Assembly (NCBI GenBank): GCA_023375785.1
Contig: SZWC01000033.1
Location: 725,355-750,420, forward strand
DNA from: Penium margaritaceum
Taxonomy: Eukaryota; Streptophyta; Zygnematophyceae; Desmidiales; Peniaceae
Direction: 5' to 3'
Length of the DNA: 25,066 nt
In this document: piece by piece, positions 20,488-25,066 of the stretch
Layout: every line of letters begins with the position of its first letter
How positions within the stretch are numbered: the first letter of the stretch is position 1
Position numbers and translations under genes: made by a program
The notes under the pieces: generated by a model
What the model saw: only the letters and a program-made list of their open reading frames with translations
Database searches by the model: none
Told to the model about the DNA's origin: nothing

Positions 20488-21495
20488 ATGGCGGATCCGA
20501 CTCCAACCCGCCTCGAGGCGGGTATGTCCAAATTCACGGGGACAGGTTTTCCCTTGTGGAAATGGCAGTTTGAGATTGTCATGAACGTGCGTGGCTACCT
20601 CGACATCCTAAAAGGGACCGAGATGGCACCAGCCGATGTGACCGTGACAACGCATGCGGCCGACCTTGTAGCATGGGCGATGAAGAACAACATGGCTCTC
20701 GCCATTCTTGTGACGTCCATCAACGAGACTCAACACTCCCACATCACAGGATGCACGTTGGCTGCCGAGGCCTACGCAAAACTCGCACGCGTGCATCAAT
20801 TGAATGCCCTAGCAAACAGACTCTTCATCTTCCAACGGTTGATGTCGATGAGGGTGAGCGAAGGAGAATCGATACCCGCATTTTTGCAGTCGTTCGACAA
20901 CGTGCTGCAAGAGGTCCAGCAAATGGAATGGAATCTCGACTGCAACATGCGTGCCATGATCCTTCTAATGGCGCTGCCAGAAAAGTGGGGGTCCTTGATC
21001 ACCGTATTTGGCGGTTGGAAGGAGGCAGATCTGACGTACGAGGCTGTCGCCGAACACGTCCGCAACGAGTCCATGCGACGCAGTGGCGTCGAGGCAAACA
21101 TCTCAGCCTATGCCTCTTGCCTCGGTGGACAAAGTGCAAGCTCTCGCTCCAGTCAAGGTAACAGTGGAAGCAGTGGCGGTGGAGAGAAAGGCAATGGTGG
21201 CGGGAAGAGTTCCAAGAAGCCCGGCAACTGTCACAACTGTGGCAAGGCTGGGCGCTGGGCTAGGGACTGTCGTAGTCCCAAGAGAGAAGGCGGGAACAAA
21301 GGTGGAAAGGAGAAGGAGGAGCTCACCAACATGATGGCTAGGGGGCTGCCCATGAAGGGCGCAGCGATTCTTAGGCCCGGAGTTTTCGCCCTTGACTCGG
21401 GCACCAACCACCACTCAACAAAAGAGAAGGGTGGATTTGTCTCCATGGCCGAATCTGTCATGCGCATCAAGTGTGCAAACGGTGGCGTCGTCTAA
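20488..21495 (+). pseudogene. gag: Gag (nucleocapsid) and start of aspartic protease, stop-truncated
   Basis: The piece is 335 codons. Residues 1 to about 200 resemble the copia-type Gag domain (gag_2/UBN2), with the aromatic FPLWKWQFEIVM segment near the N-terminus and the LMALPEKW-type motif typical of the family. This protein forms the cytoplasmic virus-like particle around the element RNA. A Gly/Ser/Lys-rich linker leads to a zinc knuckle at about residue 248 (CHNCGKAGRWARDC). The family pattern is CX2CX4HX4C, but the His position (21253-21255, CGC) is Arg here, so zinc binding should fail; CAC to CGC is one transition. The protease active-site motif LDSGTNHH follows, with its Asp at 21394-21396. 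The frame stops at TAA 21493-21495 inside the protease, in a place where family members are open. Confidence 0.9.
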
Positions 21496-21933
21496 GCCAT
21501 GGGCAAAGGGGACAAGATGATCACGTTCAACGTGAATGGTGCGGAGAAGGCAGTCAACCTTCAAAAGGTGGTGTACATGCCCTCCTTCGTAGCCAACTTG
21601 CTGTCCGTCTCACAAATCACCGACAACAACGTGACGGTGGTGTTCACCAACAAGGAAGCGGTGGCCCTAAAAAACGAGGACATCCAGATTTTGTACACCA
21701 AAGACGACCTCATGCTTCAAGTTCCAAGATTCCACGGCCTCTACGTGCTTCAAACCAAAGTCACCAAGGCGTCGGATGAGGAACTCGTATGCCCCACCAA
21801 GACAGTGGCACCCGAGCCGAAGGATGCATCACCGGCGACCGCTTCGGTCGCCACATCAACCAAGGACACTAATGTTGAGCTGTGGCACCGGCAATTTGGC
21901 CACGTGGCCAAAAGCACGCTGCAAAAGATGTAA
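21496..21933 (+). pseudogene. Protease C-terminal half and GAG-pre-integrase start
   Basis: This piece continues in the same frame directly after the first stop. Its first part includes the VVYMPSFVANLLSVSQITDN segment, a typical copia protease C-terminal region (the LxNLLSVSQL-type motif). A variable linker rich in Pro and Ala follows, then LWHRQFGHV, which begins the pre-integrase/integrase zinc-binding domain with His codons at 21886 and 21901. The second premature stop, TAA at 21931-21933, falls just after this, within the zinc domain. An ATG at 21499 could restart translation but would lack the protease Asp. Confidence 0.88.
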
Positions 21934-22755
21934 GAGCAAGAGGTAGTCCACGGAATGGAAGGGTGCACCATGAAGCATGGCAAAGGGTGTACATTGTGTG
22001 AACCATGCCTCCAAGCGAAGGCAAAGAAGAAGCCGTTTGGGAGAGGAGGTCAACGATCGGAGCACGTCTTGGAACTGATACACAGTGACGTGTGTGGACC
22101 TTTCCGCACACCGTCTAACGGACGAAGCAAGTACATCCTGACCTTCATTGACGACCACAGCCGCAACTTGTGGATCTACTTCCTCAAAACAAAGGGAGAG
22201 GTCAAGGAGAAGCTCCTCGAGTTCGTCGCCATGGTGGAGCGGCAAACGTCTAAGAAGGTGAAGGCGCTCCGAAGTGACAACGGGGGTGAGTACGAGGCAT
22301 GTAAGCCTTGGCTCAAGCATCATGGCATCCGCCATGAGCAAAGCACCCCTTACAACCCCCAAAGCAACGGCGTTGCCGAGAGGATGAACCAGACCCTACT
22401 CGGCATGGTGCGAAGCATGCTCTTCGACGCCAAGTTCCCACCTCGCTTTTGGGCTGAAGCAGCAACAACGACTTGCTACCTCTTGAACCTCACACCAGCG
22501 ACCGCCTTGCGGAAGCGTGGAAAGGAGCAGGACAAGCAGCTGAAGACCCCACAGGAAGCATGGTCAAGAAAGAAACCCAACGCATCTCATCTGAAGGTGT
22601 TCGGGTCAGCTACATGGGTGAAGATCCAGTCGGGAGAAGGTGGACGCATGCTCCAAGAAGTGCATCATGGTTGGGTACGACACGTCACACAAAGCTTATC
22701 GGCTTTGGGACCAGGCAGCAGGCAAGCTCGTGAGGAGCCGCGACGTCGTATTTGA
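21934..22755 (+). pseudogene. Integrase (zinc-binding cysteines and DDE core), frameshifted at C-terminus
   Basis: The frame resumes after the second stop. CTLCEPC (about 21985-22005) supplies the cysteines of the HHCC domain. The catalytic core has Asp in HSDVCGP (22087), Asp in RSDNGGEY (22276) and Glu in NGVAERMN (22378). I count 33 residues between the second Asp and Glu, two fewer than the usual 35, between well-conserved GEY and HGI motifs. Integrase inserts the cDNA into the host chromosome. The C-terminal HLKVFGS motif is present, but after TWVKI (about 22620) this frame loses homology; the conserved continuation is found in the +1 frame. The last 45 codons to 22755 are therefore out of frame. 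Confidence 0.9.
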
Positions 22756-22822
22756 CAAATGCACCCTTGGAAAGGGAGAGCTGCTGGACCCGATCCTCAC
22801 TCCAAAGCGGGAGAGTGGATAG
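22622..22822 (+). pseudogene. Frameshifted Pol segment (integrase C-terminal region)
   Basis: In the +1 frame the residues VDACSKKCIMVGYD, then KAYRLWD and SRDVVFDK, match the conserved copia segment after HLKVFG (family pattern KLxxxSxKCxFVGYxxxxKGYRLW ... SRDVxF). The segment sits between two opposite shifts: one near 22621-22632 that moves the frame by +1, and one near 22800-22820 that moves it back. After LTPKRESG this frame ends at TAG 22820-22822, while the original frame continues with WIVFLESGD. Confidence 0.85.
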
Positions 22823-24153
22823 TGTTTCTTGAGTCCGGAGACCAAGCACCCGACAACTGGCTCGCCTTGCCAGCAGGTGGTGGGAATGGGAGAGTGGCTG
22901 CAGAGGATGATACAGCATCTGACATGGACGCGGATACCGAGGCGTCGGAGGCTTCCGAGTCTGACTTGGAGTCTGATGACTCTTCTGACGACGACGACGA
23001 CGACAAACCACCACCTCTGGAAGCACCAGCACCGAAGCAGGAAGCGGTACCACTACCCCGGCGCAGTTTGCAACCAAAGAGAGCACCTTTGCGATATGAG
23101 GATGATTGGACTGGCCTTAGCTGGTCGTGCATGGCTCAGGGAGAGCCATCCACAGTGGCGGAGGCCATGAATGGCCCAGATGCGGCCAAGTGGAAGGAGG
23201 CAGTGGATAGCAAGCTCGCATCCATTGCCGAGAACGACACGTGGGTGTTGGCGGATAGACCCGACAAGGACGACGTGGTGGGATCCAAGTGGGTCCTCCG
23301 AGTGAAGAAGAAGCAAGACGGCAACATCGACAAGTTCAAGGCAAGGGTAGTGGCTAAGGGGTTCTCTCAACGCCCGGGCTCCGAGTACGATGAGACGTTC
23401 GTGCCCGTCGTGACCTTTGCCTCCATCCGCTCTCTCCTTGGCATTGCTGCCGCAAAGAACTTGGAGATACACCAGATGGACGTCTGGACAGCTTTTCTTT
23501 ATGGGAAGCTTGACAAAGAAATGCTGATGGAGGTGCCCGAAGGAGTCGAGGCTCCCAAGGGCAAGGTGTGCAAGTTAGTGAAAGCGCTCTACGAGCTGAA
23601 ACAAGCCCCAAGGATGTGGTACAAAGAGATGGACGGTTTCATGACCGGCCTCTCTTTTGCGCATTGGCAGAATGACCCGAGCATGTACGTGCGCGATGAT
23701 GGGAGAGGCTTGATGCTGGTTGCTCTGTACGTTGATGATCTGATCATTTGCTCGTCTTCTAACGAGCTGCTGGATGGGCTAAAGTCTGACCTCAGCAAAA
23801 GGTTCAAGATGAAGGACATGGGTCCTCTCGAGTACTACCTCGGGATTGCCATCCACCAGAACCGAGTAGCAGGCACCATCGAACTGAACCAAACCAAATA
23901 CATTGGTGAGGTACTGAAGTGCTACCACATGGAAGACTGCAAACCTGTCAGCACCCCAATGACGACCAACACAAAGGTGAAGGCCTGCATGTTGCCAAGC
24001 AACAAACTAGAACAAAGGAAGATGCAAGACATCCCCTACCAGTCCGCCGTGGGTAGCATCATGTACGCCATGGTAGGGACTCGTCCGGACATTTGCTATG
24101 CTGTGGGACAAGTGAGCAGACTGGTGGCCAACCTTGGGCCACAACATTGGTAG
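22810..24153 (+). pseudogene. Reverse transcriptase with acidic N-terminal linker, stop-truncated before RNase H
   Basis: The original frame is restored here. It opens with a linker holding a run of Asp and Glu (ESDDSSDDDDDDK, about 22960-23008), common between integrase and RT in copia. The RT_2 domain starts near NDTWVLADRP and shows GSKWVLRVKKK, KARVVAKGFSQ, QMDVWTAFLYG (catalytic Asp 23479; families usually have K where this has W) and ALYVDDLII (catalytic Asp pair at 23734-23739). The polymerase palm is therefore intact. The RT-RNase H connection GSIMYAMVGTRPDI is also present. TAG at 24151-24153 interrupts the segment just before AVKRILRYL; a single change from CAG or GAG would explain it. 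Confidence 0.92.
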
Positions 24154-24585
24154 GCAGTCAAGCGCATCTTGCGCTACCTGCAGAAAATACGTCACACGGG
24201 CCTCGTCCTTAGAGGCCAAGAAGGAACAGACCCCCTTCGTCTGAAGTGCTACACCAATACTGACTGGGGGGGAAATCTTGATGACAGGAAATCCACCTCT
24301 GGATACGTGTGTATCTTGAATGGCGCTGCCATGTCATGGGCCAGCAGGAAGCAAGATTGTGTTTCCATGTCCACGGCTGAGGCACAGTACGTTGCTTTGT
24401 CTGAGGTGTGCAAGGAGACTCAATGGCTCCGTAGCCTTCTTGGCAAAATGACAGTGCCACAGAAAGACACCACGATCGTACACGTGGACAACATGAGCAC
24501 CATCTCGATGGCTGAAAACGAGATCATCTCCGGCGAACAAAGTACATCGACATACGTTACCACTACTCACGTGACCTGGTCATGA
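24154..24585 (+). pseudogene. RNase H domain, frameshifted near its end
   Basis: The same frame continues after the third stop with AVKRILRYLQ. The copia RNase H follows: TNTDWGGNLDDRKSTSGY (catalytic Asp 24262), MSWASRKQDCVSMSTAEAQY (catalytic Glu 24379) and VHVDNMS (catalytic Asp 24487). It would degrade the RNA strand of the RNA/DNA hybrid. After AENEIISG the frame becomes non-homologous and ends at 24583-24585; the true continuation is in the -1 frame. Confidence 0.9.
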
Positions 24586-24665
24586 AGAACTTGGTGGACT
24601 TGCAGCACTACGGAACAAAGAGCATGCTTGCTGACTGCATCACCAAGCCGCTAGAGAGCGACTAA
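24534..24665 (+). pseudogene. C-terminal end of RNase H/Pol in shifted frame
   Basis: From 24534 the shifted frame reads RTKYIDIRYHY, the family motif RTKHIDxRYHF that carries the last conserved Asp/His region, and then LVMKNLVDLQHYGT and MLADCITKPL before TAA at 24663-24665. This matches the normal end of copia Pol (the ADxxTKxL motif), so only the frame is broken. The net shift is one base lost near 24525-24534. Confidence 0.9.
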
Positions 24666-24780
24666 CATTATGCAGGCATTCGTGGATTCGGCATGAGGAG
24701 TGCGGCAGAGGAAGGGTGAGCTCCAAGGCATTGATGGAGCCAAGCAAGGGACAGATGGACAGAGGGACAAGGGAGAGATT
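24666..24780 (+). other. 3' untranslated region with polypurine tract
   Basis: The stretch from the Pol stop to the 3' LTR is 115 bp. The segment 24761-24778 (AGAGGGACAAGGGAGAGA) is almost all purine and ends two bases before the LTR, as expected for the plus-strand primer. Other purine-rich runs precede it from about 24698. No further gene is visible. Confidence 0.85.
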
Positions 24781-25066
24781 TGTTGAAATAGTATGCACCT
24801 TGTCCACCGCCTAGCTGGCTAGCTACACATACAGACAAGGCATGCACTGCTCTATGGAGTATGTCCCCTTGGTCTGTTCTGAGATGGGCCAGGAATGCAC
24901 TGCCCATAATGGGTATGTCCCCTGTGGCTCATCATAGGAACCATACCTTTTTGGCTTGGTTGATTAGGCATCGGAGTCTCAAACCAGAGGTCGCGGGTTC
25001 AAACCCCGCGACGGCCACAATTTTCTTTATGGCCAAAACAAGGACAGGAAGCTTCTAGGAAGCTTA
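24781..25066 (+). repeat. 3' LTR of copia element (partial, cut by window end)
   Basis: The sequence aligns with 19403-19688 over its whole visible 286 bp without gaps, differing at about 14 positions counted by eye (roughly 5%). Differences include TGTTG/TGTGG at the start, TGGCTCA/TGACTCA, and several in the A-box and anticodon-like part of the tRNA-like module. The expected remaining length is about 367 bp beyond the window. Confidence 0.95.
24952..25024 (+). promoter_or_regulatory. tRNA-like module in the 3' LTR
   Basis: This is the counterpart of 19574-19646. The A-box-like TGGCTTGGTTGA (24952-24963) is closer to the TRGCNNAGYNGG consensus than the 5' copy. The anticodon-type stem is degraded (TCGGA against ACCAG), but the loop GTCTCAA is unchanged. 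From the variable loop through the T arm, B box (24996-25006) and acceptor strand to CACA, the two LTRs are identical, and the T4 run is kept at 25021-25024. Confidence 0.65.

Larger units (their letters stand above)
20488..24665 (+). pseudogene. Copia Gag-Pol polyprotein, disrupted
   Basis: One ancestral reading frame encodes Gag, zinc knuckle, aspartic protease, HHCC/DDE integrase, RT and RNase H. The start at 20488 is chosen because MADPTPT begins the Gag-like sequence in a good context (GAAATGG). Breaks are TAA at 21493, TAA at 21931, a shift to the +1 frame at about 22621-22632, a return to the original frame at about 22800-22820, TAG at 24151, and a shift by -1 at about 24525-24534. The terminal TAA is at 24663-24665. 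The ancestral product would be about 1,390 residues, normal for copia. Catalytic residues of all enzymes survive, so decay seems recent relative to element age. The individual open pieces are listed separately. Confidence 0.93.
19403..25066 (+). mobile_element. Ty1/copia-type LTR retrotransposon, decayed, 3' end cut by window
   Basis: The element inserted in the decameric satellite. Its order is LTR, PBS, Gag, protease, integrase, reverse transcriptase, RNase H, polypurine tract, LTR. Integrase before RT is diagnostic of the copia superfamily (Ty3/gypsy has it after RNase H). The 5' LTR begins TGTGG at 19403 directly after decamer sequence, and the 3' LTR begins TGTTG at 24781. The last five satellite bases before the element, CTTGC (19398-19402), are the expected 5' copy of the target-site duplication; the other copy lies beyond the window. 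Full length should be about 6.0 kb if the 3' LTR matches the 653-bp 5' LTR. Three stops, three frameshifts and a zinc-knuckle substitution make this copy non-autonomous. Confidence 0.95.

Noticed and set aside
20673..23170. Other-frame and antisense frames overlapping Gag-Pol
   Set aside because: They shadow the copia coding frame and show no independent motifs.
21955..24585. Ty3/gypsy or retrovirus assignment
   Set aside because: Integrase precedes RT, and the RT and RNase H motifs are of copia type; no envelope gene is present.

Overview
The window is eukaryotic nuclear repeat DNA with no host gene that I can support. It has two parts: a decameric satellite (1-19402) and a Ty1/copia-type LTR retrotransposon inserted into it (19403 to beyond 25066). 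A eukaryote is indicated by the copia Gag-protease-integrase-RT-RNase H order, a primer-binding site complementary to eukaryotic initiator tRNA-Met, tRNA-type Pol III A and B boxes, and the satellite itself. The RT and integrase motifs look most like copia elements of the green lineage (alga or plant). That is an impression from motifs only; I cannot name a species.

Satellite. The unit is 10 bp. From 1 to 8205 the + strand reads GAGTGGTTGC-like decamers; at 8206-8210 (TATTT) the orientation flips, and from 8211 to 19402 it reads GCAACCACTC-like decamers. The block is therefore a giant imperfect inverted repeat with arms of 8.2 and at least 11.2 kb. Against a background of diverged decamers sit near-identical higher-order blocks: 20 bp x52 (841-1880), 140 bp x16 (3781-6020), 150 bp x7 (6601-7650), 50 bp x19 (8981-9930), and smaller 120, 40, 30 and 50 bp blocks. 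Older, diverged segmental duplications link distant parts (offsets of about 3.08, 2.8-2.9 and 6.74 kb). The left arm keeps a perfect 10-bp register for about 7.66 kb (281-7940), whereas the right arm has roughly 20 register shifts.

Retrotransposon. The 5' LTR is about 19403-20055 and the 3' LTR starts at 24781 and runs off the window. The 286 bp visible in both align without gaps and differ at about 14 positions (about 5%). The PBS at 20058-20071 matches the anticodon arm of initiator tRNA-Met rather than its 3' end, as in Drosophila copia (half-tRNA priming). Gag-Pol (20488-24665) keeps its protease, integrase, RT and RNase H catalytic residues but carries three in-frame stops, three apparent frameshifts and a broken zinc knuckle, so this copy is not autonomous. 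Both LTRs carry a tRNA-like module with A box, B box, anticodon-like arm, T arm and a T4 run. A Pol III-type promoter inside a copia LTR is the most unusual feature here.

The many long open frames in the satellite are by-products of a stop-free decamer and are not annotated as genes. Only the retroelement frames are treated as coding-derived.
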